A stretch of 64,000 nucleotides of DNA from Chrysaora quinquecirrha (GCA_014526335.1 JACTAT010000024.1:1398329-1462328); one strand, 5' to 3'. Positions 13,101 to 25,400 are shown, counted from the first letter of the stretch. Notes: a model not told the origin generated them from the sequence alone. Program-made: numbers and translations.

Positions 13101-15677
13101 TAAATAATATGAGGACTTAATAGAGAGGGAATTTATTCAGAGATCCAACATCAAAAGTAGAGCATCGCTTTATCGTCACTTCATTACGACTTCTGCAGGC
13201 CTCTCACTTGACACAGTAACACAGAATGAAGAAAACTAAATGAACTTGGAAGTCTTTGTCTGTCAGACTGGTTCTTCCACAAAAGGCCGAATCGAAAAAA
13301 TATCATGAATGATGTAACCTTACTTGTGTTTTTTTCTGTATGAAACGTCAAACTTTCAATATAGATACATACATATTTCGTTGTTGTTGTTGTTCAAAAA
13401 ACGCCACATTATAGTAGCTATATACGTACATATACAATAAATAATAACAAGGAGTGAAGCTTTTTGAATAGCCTTGATACAACATTGTTTCGTTTTGCCT
13501 GAATTTCGGTGAATTTCGCGTTAAACGCCAACTTCTTTACATCAAAATGTTCCCCGACATCTAAACTGTCTACAGAGTACATGTGTTTTCACTTTCCTTA
13601 AACTACGTCATTTAAAACAGGTGTGAAAGTGTTTCATCTATCTGGCGGTTCGAAATCTGTCAAGGCTCGGTCCTATCACTATGGCCAGATCAAAGCAGCC
13701 GCCGTTCGAAAATTCGTGATACTATGTTCGAAAATTACGACATAGACCTCCTGGATATTTTACGTTTCTTTTGCTTTATAATTGAAGAAAATAATAAACC
13801 AGGTGATTTTGTCGAAATTTCGAATGCTTGTTGGCCAAAGTGATAGGGCCGAGCCTCGGCAGGCAGAATTTATCTCTTTTGCTTTTTGCAGCCTGTTTTT
13901 CGTCGAATGCCATCAACATTTGATCAGTACCATTTGGAACATGCTAGATGATGAGGTATTCAAACATTACTATAGCTTATTGTCTTGTTCAACTAGGTAC
14001 ACGTGTTTTCGTTAAGTATTTTCATGAAGACAAACATTAGCAGAGATTTTCCAACAAGTTGAATACCTCGATAGATGGGATTTGAACCTGGACTGCATGA
14101 CCAGAGAGCCAACGACGTTCCAACTGAACTAAAGAGCTCAATGAAATCAGCGAGCAAATTTATATTGAATTCGAAGATCATTTTCTGTAGTATGTCTCTT
14201 GTGGAAAAGTCCATCTCAGTGTTCGCCATTCATGTCAAATATATATTAATATATATGGTGCTGGAGAAGGCTCAAAATAGCCTAATCATAAATTTGTCAA
14301 ACGAGAGGAGAGCCTTTGGCTGTTTGACTTGGAGATTTTTCAGAGGAGCAGTTTTTCTCTATAGATATATTTTTGCTCTAACCATGTTACATTTTATTTT
14401 ATTTTTTCTAAAAATTTGTTTCATTTTGATTGATTTATAGGGTGAAGCTATCATTTTTGCACCAAAACGTGGAAATACTCTGCAATCATTTGTTCAAAAA
14501 GCTAGTTTGTTATTTGATTTGAATGTTGAAGAAGAATATGACAAGGAAATTTCAGAAAAACACAAGGTAACTGATTTCATATATATATGTATAGCAGTGC
14601 CTAAATAGATGCCCTATAGATGCCTAAATAGATGCTTCTATAGAAGCCTATATAGATGCCTCAACTTGATGCCTATAGAGATGCCTCTAATTGATGCCTA
14701 TATTGATAACCAAACAGATATCTTAATGGATGCCTCAAATTGATGCCTATATAGTTGCCTAAATAGATGCTTTTATAGATCCCCATTTAGACGACTATAT
14801 AGATGCCTGAATAGCTGCTTCTATAGATGCTTCAATAGATGCCTTATTAGATCCCTTTGGAGTTGCCTCAATATGATACCTCTATAGATGTCTATGAAGA
14901 AACCTTTATAGATGCCAAAATAGATGCCTCTATAGATGCCTTTATAGATGCCTATATAGATGCCTGAATGATGCCTAATTAGATGCCTATATAGATGCCT
15001 AATTAGATGCCTTTATATGTGCTTGAATAGATACCAATAAAGATGCCTCAAATTGATTCCATTATAGATGCCTCCTGAAATTGATGCCTTTATAGATGCC
15101 TGTAAAGGTGTCCATACAAATATATCTCTATCGATGCCTATGTAGATTCCTTATAGATGCTCCAAATAGATACCTGTATATATGCTTATTCAGATGCCTT
15201 TAAAGGTGCCCAGATGTTAATCAATATCTAAAGGTGCCTCTTTAGATGCCTGAAAAAAATCCTTGAATAGATACCTTTGAAGGTGCCTCTATAGAAGCAA
15301 TTATAGATTTATAGATGCCTAAACAGACGCCTTATTAGATGCCTAAATAGATGCCTCTATTTGATACCTATATAGAGGCCTAAATAGATGCCTCTTTTGA
15401 AACCTTAATAGATGCCTTAATTTGATACCTATATAGAGGCCTAAATAGATGCCTCAAGTTAATGCCTATATATACAGTTGATTCCTAAATGACAACAAAA
15501 ATAGATGCTTGTATACTAGATGCCTCAAATAGATGCCTGCGTAGATGCATCTATAGATACCTATATACATGTCAAAAATGAGTCCCTCTTTCATTATAGG
15601 TCCTCAAGAGTCAACCAATTTACGATGAAGACATTCACTATCCTCTTCTTATAACAATCAAGAAACAAAAGAAGTAA
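10111..15677 (+). CDS. CAMKMT: Calmodulin-lysine N-methyltransferase, complete, nine exons
   Basis: The enzyme methylates one lysine of calmodulin using S-adenosylmethionine. Coding exons: 10111-10349, 10677-10738, 11239-11354, 11859-11922, 12113-12173, 12734-12805, 13892-13955, 14441-14566, 15600-15677. All are bounded by AG and GT and all phases agree, giving 882 bases, 293 residues plus TAA (human protein about 320). Recognisable segments in order: KKRWKILSESL and VSVRRF near the N-terminus, GFNNTGNVCIWPAEEV, the cofactor-binding CEIGGGMTSLAGL, LTDGNQESV, FVLCADCLFF, APKRGNT and a C-terminal HYPLLITIKK. The CADC and GGG segments are the class I methyltransferase strands. Introns hold SINEs, MITEs and a minisatellite. 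The start codon is the first ATG in frame with the conserved region. An identical-looking copy lies on the minus strand at 54547-60107. Confidence 0.92.
10380..10660. repeat. Degenerate (GAT)n microsatellite in CAMKMT intron 1
   Basis: Roughly 280 bp dominated by GAT, GATGAT and TGATCA words with scattered changes. It ends only about 15 bp before the acceptor of exon 2, so it makes up much of the intron's 3' part and leaves little polypyrimidine tract. Confidence 0.85.
10830..11140. mobile_element. Diverged copy of the AGCTTTTTC foldback element, CAMKMT intron 2
   Basis: AAAGCTTTTTCTTCTAACACT followed by GGAGTATAAACATCAGAT matches one end of the element at 15795-16246. The later segment CATTGTGTTTT..CAATCA..CTTGTG matches its middle. 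The opposite terminal repeat is not recognisable, so the copy is diverged or one-ended. Mirrored at about 59100-59400. Confidence 0.55.
12307..12550. mobile_element. MITE-like element with GTCGCGCGCGAC near both ends
   Basis: Starts CTAAACTAGGAGAGATGTCG and ends with the complement (CATGTCTCCTAGTTTAG). Each terminal repeat of about 50 bp contains the self-complementary GTCGCGCGCGAC and the words CAGTGTCTCCCAG or GGGAGACAC. The element is 244 bp, non-coding, and lies in the intron between CAMKMT exons 5 and 6, directly followed by a SINE. Relatives: 24560-24722, mirrored copies 57668-57910 and 45366-45530, and a fragment at 63445-63490. Confidence 0.75.
12565..12700 (+). mobile_element. tRNA-derived SINE, copy 1
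   Basis: An RNA polymerase III box A (TAGCTCAGTGG, 12585-12595) and box B (GGTTTGAATTC, 12628-12638) lie about 32 bp apart in a tRNA-like frame, followed by a tail that does not match tRNA. The head (GAGCTCTATAGCTCAGTGGA) and the body (CGTCGTTGGCTCTC) recur at 14040-14170 and 34190-34310. A functional tRNA is excluded because the arms do not fold and copies carry box mutations. Confidence 0.75.
13650..13871. mobile_element. Foldback element abutting the CAMKMT exon 7 acceptor
   Basis: Inverted ends of about 55 bp: the left end reads CTGTCAAGGCTCGGTCCTAT and the right end is its near complement, containing ATAGGGCCGAGCCTCGGCAG. Shared inner words include CACTATGGCC and CGTTCGAAA. The right end is only about 20 bp from the exon 7 acceptor at 13891. 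Mirrored at about 56350-56575. Confidence 0.7.
14040..14170 (-). mobile_element. tRNA-derived SINE, copy 2
   Basis: On the minus strand, box A is TAGTTCAGTTGG (14120-14131) and box B GGTTCAAATCC (14078-14088), preceded by the family head TTCATTGAGCTCTT. It lies in CAMKMT intron 7 and is the only copy here with a standard box B and a TTGG box A end. The tail (GAGGTATTCAACTTGTTGGA) resembles the tail of the copy at 34190 (GTGGTATGCCACTTGTGGA), so the family has a conserved non-tRNA body. Confidence 0.75.
14590..15570. repeat. Degenerate minisatellite based on TAGATGCCTA, CAMKMT intron 8
   Basis: Nearly 1 kb of imperfect 10-14 bp units around TAGATGCCTATA or TAGATGCCTAAA. Copies have diverged strongly and no longer unit is obvious. 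It occupies almost the whole intron before the last exon. Mirrored at about 54650-55640. Confidence 0.9.
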
Positions 15678-15794
15678 AGTAATTTTGTGACTATTTATAA
15701 GACAATGCAGTTTAGAAACATGAGGGACTGAGATGAAAGGTTCAGGATAAGGAAGACGAAGTATTTAAAGAGTCTTTTATGTTCTAAATTTACG

Positions 15795-16246
15795 AGAAAG
15801 AGCAGAAACATATCCAGACATACTCAAAAGCTTTTTCGTCTGATACTCCTCAGAGTATAAACATCAGGAACAGACGGAAACAATTGACAAAGGCGGAATT
15901 CAAGCGAAGATGCGGATCGAAATGCAATAAAGTAGCGCTGAATTGGCATTGTGTTTTTAACGCCAATCAGCTTGCGGAATACCACGGGAAGATCAATAGA
16001 ATTAATTGAAGAGTCCATGTAAGAAAACGAACTCTATCTGTCTACAAAGAACCGGTTTTTTGGTTTTAAAGTCGACGAATGCTAATGCCAATTTGGCTTC
16101 ACTTTCTGATTGGTGTGTGTCGATCCGCAACTGGGTTTAAATCTCGCCTCAGTCAATTGTTTCAATCTGTTTCTGACGTTTATACTCTGAGGAGTGTCAA
16201 ATGAAAAAAGCTACTAAGTATTTCCAGATGTGTTTCCACTAACACC
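15795..16246. mobile_element. MITE-like element, AGCTTTTTC family, full copy
   Basis: About 450 bp with long inverted ends of roughly 100 bp. The left end contains AGCTTTTTCGTCTGATACTC and CAGAGTATAAACATCAG; the right end is the complement (CTGACGTTTATACTCTGAGG, then AAAAAAGCT). The middle is single-copy and has no transposase. It starts about 120 bp past the CAMKMT stop codon. Relatives: 10830-11140 and 35365-35445; mirrored copy 53978-54430. Confidence 0.8.
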
Positions 16247-16509
16247 ACTCAAAACTTAAACTTTTTGTTGACTCTTTTTTATTATTTGAACTATTCAATA
16301 TTAATCTTTTGACTGTATTTTAGATGCCTTAAATGAATGCCTATGTATATGGATGCAGAACGTTCAAACGCCCTTGTTTCTTGCACAATTCATAGTACAT
16401 TTTAGTCGAACCCCCCTCCCCTAGAACCTCGTATCTAACATCTAGTATCTTACCATTCCATGCTACTAATAAATCAATGAATAAAAATGCATCATGGATT
16501 TTAGGATTG

Positions 16510-19500
16510 AAATTTCCCAATTAAAAACGGAAAAATTTCCCAGTCTATAGCCTTCCTAAATCGCCTAAAATTGGCCAAATCGGGGGATTTGAACACTCCA
16601 ATTTTTCCCTCAAAAAATCACCGAAAAGGCAAGTCTATAGCCTTACTAAATGTCCAAATATCGGCAAAAAATCAGGGGCTTTGAAAATTCCAATTTTTCT
16701 TTAAAAATAAATAGCCACACCCATCTTATTCCCCATAAATTGCCTCTAAGGGGTCAATAAAGGGTTGTTCTATTAGACTATGGCATAAAAAAACAAAAAA
16801 TTCCCTCAAAAAAATCACCAAGAAGGCAAGTCTATAGCCTTGCTAAATGGCCCAAAATCGGCAAAAATCAGGGGTTTTGAAAACTCCAATTTTTCTTCGA
16901 AAATAAATAGCAACACATATCTTCTTCCCCATGAATAGCCTCTAGGAGGTAGATAAAGGATTTTTCTATCAGATTAAGGCTAAAAATGAATAAAAAATTT
17001 CCCTCAAAAAATCGCCAAAAAGGCAAGTCTATAGCCTTACCAAATGGCCAAAATCGGCCAAATCAGGGGTTTTGAAAACTCCAATTTTTCTTCAAAAATA
17101 ATTAGCAAAATCTATCTAAAACCTTCTGGATAGCCTCTAGAGGGTAAATATAGGGTTTTTCTATCAGATTTAGGCAAAGAAAGAATAAAAAATTTTCCTC
17201 AAAAAATCGCCAAAAAGGCAAGTCTATAGTCTTACTAAATGACCAAAAATTGGCCAAATCAGGGTTTTGAAAACTCCAATTTTTCTTCATAAATAATCAG
17301 AAAAACCTATCTAAAACCCTCTGAAAAGCCTCTAGAGGGTAAATATGGGGTTTTTCTATCAGATTATGGCAAAAAATGAAGAAAAAATTTCCCTCAAAAA
17401 ACGCAAAAAATGCAAGTCTATAGCCTTACTAAATGGCCAAAAATCGGCCAAATCAGGGGTTTTGAAAACTCCAATTTTTCTTCAGAAATAATTAGCAAAA
17501 CCTATCTAAAACACTGTGAATAGCCTCTAGAGGGTAAATATAGGGTTTTTCTATGAGATTAAGGCAAAAAAATGAATAAAAAATTTTCCTCAAAAAATCA
17601 CCAAAAAGGCAAGTCTATAGCCTTACTAAATGGCCAAAATTGGCCAAATCAGGGTTTTGAAAACTCAAATTTTTCTTCACAAATAATCAGCAAAACCTGT
17701 CTAAAACCCTCTGAATAGCCTCGAGAGGGTAAATATAGGGTTTTTCTATCTGATTGTGGCAAAAAATGAAGAAAAAATTTTCCTCCAAAAATCGCAAAAA
17801 AGGCAAGTCTATAGCCTTACTAAATGGCCAAAAATCGACCAAATCATGGGTTTTGAAAACTCCAATTTTTCTTCAAAAATAATTAGAAAAACCTATCTAA
17901 AACACTCTGAATAGCCTCTAGGGGGTAAATAAAGGGTTTTTCTATCAGATTATGGCAAAAAATGAAGAAAAAATTTCCATCAAAAAATCGCAAAAAATGC
18001 AAGTCTATAGCCTTACTAAATGGCCAAAAATCGACCAAATCAGGGGTTTTGAAAACTCCAATTTTTCTTCAGAAATAATTAGCAAAAACTATCTAAAACA
18101 CTCTGAATAGCCTCTAGAGGGTAAATATAGGGCTTTTCTATCAGATTTAGGCAAAAATGAATAAAAATTTTCCTCAAAAATCGCCAAAAGGCAAGTCTAT
18201 AGCCTTACTAAATGGCCAAAAATCGGCCAAATCAGGGGTTTTGAAAACTCCAATTTTTCTTCAAAATAATTAGAAAACCTATCTAAAACCCTCTGAAAAG
18301 CCTCTAGAGGGTTAATATAGGGTTTTTTATCAGATTTAGGCAAAAATGAAGAAGAAATTTCCCTCAAAGAATAGCAAAAAGGCAAGTCTATAGCCTTACT
18401 AAATGGCCAAAAATCGACCAAGTCAGGGTTTTGAAAACTCCAATTTTTCTTCAAAATAATTAGCAAAACCTATCTAAAACCCTCTGAATAGCCTCTAGAG
18501 GGTAAATATAGGGTTTTTCTATCAGATTTAGGCAAAAAAGAATAAAAATTTTCCTCCAAAATCGCAAAAAGGCAAGTCTATAGCCTTACTAAATGGCCAA
18601 AAACGGCCAAATCTGGGGTTTTAAAATCTCCAATTTTTCATCAAAATAATCAGCAAAACCTATCTAAAACACTCTGAATAGCCTCTAGGGGTAAATATAG
18701 GGTTTTTCTATCAGATTTAGGCAAAAAAGAATAAAAATTTTCCTCAAAAATCGCAAAAAGGCAAGTCTATAGCCTTACTAAATGGCCAAAAACGGCCAAA
18801 TCAGGGTTTTGAAAACTCCAACTTTTCTTCATAAATAATCAGCAAAACCTATCTAAAACCCTCTGAATAACCTCTAGAGGGTAAATATAGGGTTTTTCTA
18901 TCAGATTGTGGCAAAAATGGAGAAAAATTTCCTCAAAAATCGCAAAAAGGCAAGTCAAAAGCCTTACTAAATGGCCAAAAATCGACCAAATCAGGGTTTT
19001 CAAAACTCCAATTTTTCTTCAAAATAATTAGCAAAACCTATCTAAAACACTCTGAATAGCCTCTAAGGGGTAAATATAGGGTTTTTCCATCAGATTTAGG
19101 CAAAAATGAATAAAAATTTTCCTCAAAAATCACCAAAAGGCAAGTCTATAGCCTTACTAAATGGCCAAAAACGGCCAAGTCAGGGGTTTTGAAAACTCCA
19201 GCTTTTCTTCAAAATAATCAGCAAAACCTATCTAAAACACTTTGAATAGCATCTAGGGGTAAATAAAGGGTTTTTCTACCAGATTATGGCAAAAAATGAA
19301 GAAAAAATTTCCCTCAAAAAATCGCAAAAAATGCAAGTCTATAGCCTTACTAAATGGCCAAAAATCTGCCAAATCAGGGGATTTGACAACTCCAATTTTT
19401 CTTCAAAAATAATCAGCAAAACCTATCTAAAACACTCTGAATAGCCTCTAGGGGGTAAATATAGGGTTTTTCCATCAGATTTAGGCAAAAAATGAATAAA

Positions 19501-22500
19501 AAATTTTCCTCAAAAAATCACCAAAAAGGCAAGTCTATAGCCTTACTAAATGGCCAAAAAACGGCCAAGTCAGGGGTTTTGAAAACTCCAGCTTTTCTTC
19601 AAAATAATCAGCAAAACCTATCTAAAACACTCTGAATAGCATCTAGGGGTAAATAAAGGGTTTTTCTACCAGATTATGGCAAAAATGAAGAAAAATTTCC
19701 TCAAAAATTGCAAAAATGCAAGTCTATAGCCTTACTAAATGGCCAAAAATCTGCCAAATCAGGATTTGACAACTCCAATTTTTCTTCAAAAATAATCAGC
19801 AAAACCTATCTAAAACACTCTGAATAGCCTCTAGAGGGTAAATAAAGGGTTTTTCTACCAGATTTTGGCAAAGAATGAAGAAAAATTTCCTCAAAAATCG
19901 CAAAAAGGCAAGTCTATAGCCTTACTAAATGGCCAAGAATCGACCAAATCAGGGATTTGACAACTCCAATTTTTCTTCAAAATAATCAGCAAAACCTATC
20001 TAAAACACTCTGAATAGCATCTAGGGGTAAATAAAGGGTTTTTCTACCAGATTATGGCAAAAATGAAGAAAAATTTCCCTCAAAAATCGCAAAAATGCAA
20101 GTCTATAGCCTTACTAAATGGCCAAAAATCTGCCAAATCAGGGATTTGACAACTCCAATTTTCTTCAAAATAATCAGCAAAACCTATCTAAAACACTCTG
20201 AATAGCCTCTAGAGGGTAAATAAAGGGTTTTCTACCAGATTATGGCAAAGAATGAAGAAAAATTTCCTCAAAAATCGCAAAAAGGCAAGTCTATAGCCTT
20301 ACTAAATGGCCAAGAATCGACCAAAGTCAGGGATTTTCAAAACTCCAATTTTTCTTCAAAAATAATTAGCAAAACCTATCTAAAACCCTCTGAAAAGCCT
20401 CTAGAGGGTAAATATAGGGTTTTCCTATCAGATTTAGGCAAAAAATGAATGAAAAATTTTCCTCAAGAAATCGCCAAAAAGGCAACTCTATAGCCTTACT
20501 AAATGGCCAAAAATCTGCCAAATCAGGGGATTTGAAAACTCCAATTTTTCTTCAAAAATAATCAGCAAAACCTATCTAAAACACTCTGAATAGCCTCTAG
20601 AGGGTAAATAAAGGGTTTTTCTATCAGATTGTGGCAAAAAATGAAGAAAAATTTCCCTCAAAAAATCGCAAAAAAGGCAAGTCTATAGCCTTACTAAATG
20701 GCCAAAAATCTGCCAAATCAGGGCTTTTCAAAACTCCAATTTTTCTTCAAAAATAATTAGCAAAACCTGTCTAAAACCCTCTGAATAGCCTCGAGAGGGT
20801 AAATATAGGGTTTTTCTATCTGATTGTGGCAAAAATGAAGAAAATATTTTCCTCAAAAATCGCCAAAAAGGCAAGTCTATAGCCTTACTAAATGGCCAAA
20901 AATCGACCAAATCAGGGGTTTTCAAAACTCCAATTTTTCTTCAAAAATAATTAGCAAAACCTATCTAAAGCCCTCTGAAAAGCCTCTAGAGGGTAAATAT
21001 AGGGTTTTCTATCAAATTATGGCAAAAAATGAAGAAGAAATTTCCCTCAAAGAATCGCAAAAAAGGCAAGTCTATAGCCTTACTAAATGGCCAAAATACG
21101 GCCAAATCAGGGGCTTTAAAATCTCCAATTTTTCATCAAAAATAATCAGCAAAACCTATCTAAAACACTCTGAATAGCCTCTAGGGGGTAAATAAAGGGT
21201 TTTTCTATCAGATTGTGGCAAAAAATGAAGAAAAATTTCCCTCAAAAAATCGCAAAAAAGGCAAGTCTATAGCCTTACTAAATGGCCAAAAATCGGCCAA
21301 ATCAGGGGTTTTGAAAACTCCAATTTTTCTTCAGAAATAATTAGCAAAACCTATCGAAAACACACTGAATAGCCTCTAGAGGGTAAATATAGGGTTTTTC
21401 AATCAGATTTCGGCAAAAAATGAATAACAAGTTTTCCTCAAAAAATCGCCAAAAAGGCAAGTCTATAGCCTTACTAAATGGCCAAAAATCGGCCAAATCA
21501 GGGGTTTTAAAAACTCCAATTTTTCTTCAAAAATAATTAGAAAAACCTATCTAAAACCCTCTGAAAAGCCTCTAGAGGGTTAATATAGGGTTTTTTTTAT
21601 CAGATTTAGGCAAAAAATGAATAAAAAATTTTCCTCAAAAAATCACCAAAAAGGCAAGTCTATAGCCTTACTAAATGGCCAAGAAACGGCCAAGTCAGGG
21701 GTTTTGAAAACTCCAATTTTTCTTAAAAAATAATCAGCAAAACCTATCTAAAACACTCTGAATAGCCTCTAGTGGGTAAATAAAGGGTTTTTCTACCAGA
21801 TTATGGCAAAAAATGAAGAAAAAATTTCCCTCAAAAAATCGCAAAAAATTCAAGTCTATAGCCTTACTAAATGGCCAAAAATCGGCCAAATCAGGGTTTT
21901 GAAAACTCCAATTTTCTTCAAAATAATTAGAAAAACCTTTCTAAAACCCTCTGAAAATCCTCTAGAGGGTTAATATAGGGTTTTTTATCAGATTTAGGCA
22001 AAAAATGAATAAAAAATTTTCCTCAAAAAATCACCAAAAAGGCAAGTCTATAGCCTTACTAAATGGCCAAGAAACGGCCAAGTCAGGGGTTTTGAAAACT
22101 CCAATTTTTCTTCAAAATAATCAGCAAAGCCTATCTAAAACACTCTGAATAGCCTCTAGTGGGTAAATAAAGGGTTTTCTACCAGATTATGGCAAAAATG
22201 AAGAAAAATTTCCCTCAAAAAATCGCAAAAAATTCAAGTCTATAGCCTTACTAAATGGCCAAAAATCGGCCAAATCAGGGGTTTTGAAAACTCCAATTTT
22301 TCTTCAAAAATAATTAGCAAAACTTATCTAAAACCCTCTGAATAGCCTCTAGAGGGTAAATATAGGGTTTTTCTATCAGATTTAGGCAAAAAAAGAATAA
22401 CAAATTTTCCTCCAAAAATCGCAAAAAAGGCAAGTCTATAGCCTTACTAAATGGCCAAAAAACGGCCAAATCAGGGGTTTTGACAACTCCAATTTTTCTT

Positions 22501-24470
22501 CAAAAATAATCAGCAAAACCTATCTGAAACACTCTGAATAGCATCTAGAGGGTAAATAAAGGGTTTTTCTACCAGATTATGGCAAAAAATGAAGAAAAAA
22601 TTTCCCTCAAAAAATCGCAAAAAATGCAAGTCTATAGCCTTACTAAATGGCCAAAAATCTGGCAAATCAGGGGATTTGACAACTCCAATTTTTCTTCAAA
22701 AATAATCAGCAAAACCTATCTAAAACACTCTGAATAGCCTCTAGAGGGTAAATAAAGGGTTTTTCTACCAGATTATGGCAAAGAATGAAGAAAAAATTTC
22801 CCTCAAAAAATCGCAAAATAAGGCAAGTCTATAGCCTTACTAAATGGCCAAGAATCGACCAAAGTCAGGGATTTTCAAAACTCCAATTTTTCTTCAAAAA
22901 TAATTAGCAAAACCTATCTAAAACCCTCTGAAAAGCCTCTACAGGGTAAATATAGGGTTTTCCTAACAGATTTAGGCAAAAAATGAATGAAAAATTTTCC
23001 TCAAGAAATCGCCAAAAAGGCAACTCTATAGCCTTACTAAATGGCCAAAAATCTGCCAAATCAGGGGATTTGAAAACTCCAATTTTTCTTCAAAAATAAT
23101 CAGCAAAACCTATCTAAAACACTCTGAATAGCCTCTAGAGGGTAAATAAAGGGTTTTTCTATCAGATTGTGGCAAAAAATGAAGAAAAAATTTCCCTCAA
23201 AAAATCGCAAAAAAGGCAAGTCTATAGCCTTACTAAATGGCCAAAAATCGACCAAATCAGGGCTTTTCAAAACTCCAATTTTTCTTCAAAAATAATTATC
23301 AAAACCTATCTAAAACCCTCTAAGAAGCCTCTAGAGGGTAAATATGGGGGTTTTCTATCACATTTAGGCAAGAAATGAATAAAAAATTTTCCTCAAAAAA
23401 TCGCCAAAAAGGCAAGTCTATAGCCTTACTAAATGGCCAAAAATCAACCAAATCAGGGGTTTTGAAAACTCCAATTTTTCTTCAAAGATAATCAGCTAAA
23501 CCTATCTAAACACTCTGAATAGCCTCTAGGGGTAAATAAAGGGTTTTTTATCAGATTATGGCAAAAATAAATAAAAATTTTCCTCAAAAATCGCCAAAAG
23601 GCAAGTCTATAGCCTTACTAAATGGCCAAAAATCGGCCAAATCAGGGTTTTCAAAACTCCAATTTTCTTCAAAATAATCAGCAAAACCTATCTAAAACAC
23701 TCTAAATAGCCTCTAGGGGTAAACAAAGGGTTTCTTTTATCAGATTATGACAAAAATGAAGAAAAGTTTCCCTCAAAAATCGCCAAAAAGGCAAGTCTAT
23801 AGCCTTACTAAATGGCCAAAAATCGGCCAAATCAGGGTTTTCAAAATCCAGTTTTTCTTCAAAATAATCAGCAAAACCTATCTAAAACACTCTAGATAGC
23901 CTCTAGGGCGTAAATAAAGGGTTTTTTATCAGATTATGGCAAAAAATAAATTAAAAATTTTCCTCAAAAATCGCCAAAAGGCAAGTCTATAGCCTTACTA
24001 TATGGCCAAAAATCGGCCAAATCAGGGGTTTTCAAAACTCCAATTTTTCTTCAAAATAATCAGCAAAACCTATCTAAAACACTCTAGATAGCCTCTAGGG
24101 CGTAAATAGAGGTTTTTTATCAGATTATCGCAAAAATGAAGAAAAATCTCCTCAAAGAATCGCGAAAAGGCAAGTCTATAGCCTTACTAATGGCCAAAAA
24201 CGGCCAAATCAGGGTTTTAAAATCTCCAATTTTTCATCAAAATAATTAGCAAAACCTATCTAAAACCCTCTGAATAGCCTCTAGGGGGTAAATAAAGGGT
24301 TTTTCTAACATATTATACACTCTGAATAGCCTTACTAAATGGCCAAAAACCGGCCAAAATCAGGGGTTTTGAAAACTTCAAATTCTTCTTCAAAAATAAT
24401 TAGAAATATTAGGGAAACCCATCTTAGACCCCCTTAATAGCCTCCAGGGGTTAGATAAAGGGTTTTTTAT
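16510..24470. repeat. Satellite array, monomer about 195 bp, about 41 copies
   Basis: Head-to-tail monomers marked by GGCAAGTCTATAGCCTTACT, then AAATGGCCAAAAATCGGCC, GGGGTTTTGAAAACTCC, AATAATTAGCAAAACC and AGCCTCTAGAGGGTAAAT. The phrase GGCAAGTCTATAG returns every 193-197 bp in well-preserved stretches. End monomers (16510-16980 and after 24250) are more diverged, as expected for array edges. Some monomers are shorter only because A and T runs are shortened. Reading frames of 60-90 codons recur with the monomer and are not genes. Confidence 0.96.
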
Positions 24471-24559
24471 CACATAATGGCTAAAATGGAAGAAAAAATT
24501 TCCCTCAACAAGTCGCCAAAAAAGCAAGTCTGTAGCCTTGCAAAACGGCCAAAAATGGG

Positions 24560-24722
24560 GCAAAATCGGGGGCAAAGACATGTTGCCCGCTATATTGATG
24601 TCCCCTCGGTGTCCTCCAGCTTGGCCACCTTGGAAACTTTGCAGCGCGTGTTTAGCTACCCTGAGAGACACGCCAAATACAGTGTCTCGCGCGACAAGTC
24701 TCCCAGTTTAGCCATAGCTTAA
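24560..24722. mobile_element. Relative of the GCGCGC MITE at the satellite edge
   Basis: Shares GATGTCCCCTC.GTGTC, GGCCACCTTGGAAACTTTG, GAGACACGCC.AATACAGTG and TCTCCCAGTTTAGCCATA with the 12307 element, but lacks its middle. It directly follows the last degenerate satellite monomer. Mirrored at about 45366-45530. Confidence 0.65.
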
Positions 24723-25080
24723 CGCGAATCAGTTGTAATCGCCGAAGTAGAGCATGCCCGATTTTCTGGAACTGTGCACCGATTAGTTCCCATCTAGTCA
24801 CCAGAGTTCTTATTTTGACATGTCAATTGCGATAAATCTGTTCCAAAAAATTGTCAATGTAAGCAGTCTGCAACTAGTAGTTCTGACTGAGCGCAATGTC
24901 GAGATAAGCCTGGTATAACGTTTATGCAAGAAAAAATTCAAGTTTTTTGCTGGTTATAGGCATCGTTCAGTGTGGGCAGAAATAATTGACATTATGAGAA
25001 ACTTTGGAGAATCGTCCTATATGTCAACATTCTTATTAGAAAAAAGTGTAGACAAGTAGTTTGTGTACAGTAGTTCATGC
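24723..25080. other. Single-copy stretch with a 325-bp segment absent from the right arm
   Basis: No gene is seen. In the right arm the sequence passes straight from the AGTAGAGCAT word to the (TTTA)n tail of the LINE fragment, so 24755-25080 is a presence/absence difference between the arms. Both edges carry a GCATGC or CATGC word, compatible with a microhomology deletion. Confidence 0.7.
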
Positions 25081-25400
25081 TTTATTTATTTATTTATTTA
25101 TTCATATTTATACACGATATCCCATCAGAAAAATTAAAGTAATAAATATATCTAAATGTAGCTGAAGTAAAAATATCAAATCTTAAAAATAATTTGTTGG
25201 CCTAGACTGTGTCCTTATCAATATCTGATCTTCCTGGGAGTCGTGTTTCACTTAAATGTTTGCTGAGCTTTTAAATGCGTTTTTAATTTTCTTTTAAACT
25301 GATAGAGCGAGGAAGTTTCCCTTATATCCACAGGTATTTCATTCCAGGCTTTAAGCCCAGAAAAGTGGAAGCCCTTCTTTGTACATTCATACTGAAATTT
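25080..25400 (-). mobile_element. LINE retrotransposon 3' end (reverse-transcriptase C-terminus and AAAT tail)
   Basis: Read on the minus strand, codons ending at the stop at 25248 give a peptide containing GLKAWNEIPVDIR and FKRKLKTHLK, the typical end of non-LTR reverse transcriptases of the CR1/L2/jockey sort (W-N-x-I/L-P, then F-K-x-x-L-K). An (AAAT)n tail follows at 25080-25103. Only the last 40 or so codons are intact; upstream frames have stops, so the copy is 5'-truncated and dead. A 104-codon reading frame on the opposite strand (25379-25693) is a shadow. Mirrored at 45020-45335. Confidence 0.75.

Noticed and set aside
16510..24470. A CRISPR-like or protein-coding reading of the ~195-bp repeats
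   Set aside because: Whole monomers are similar with no unique spacers, and the short MAKNEEK-type frames recur once per monomer. It is a satellite.
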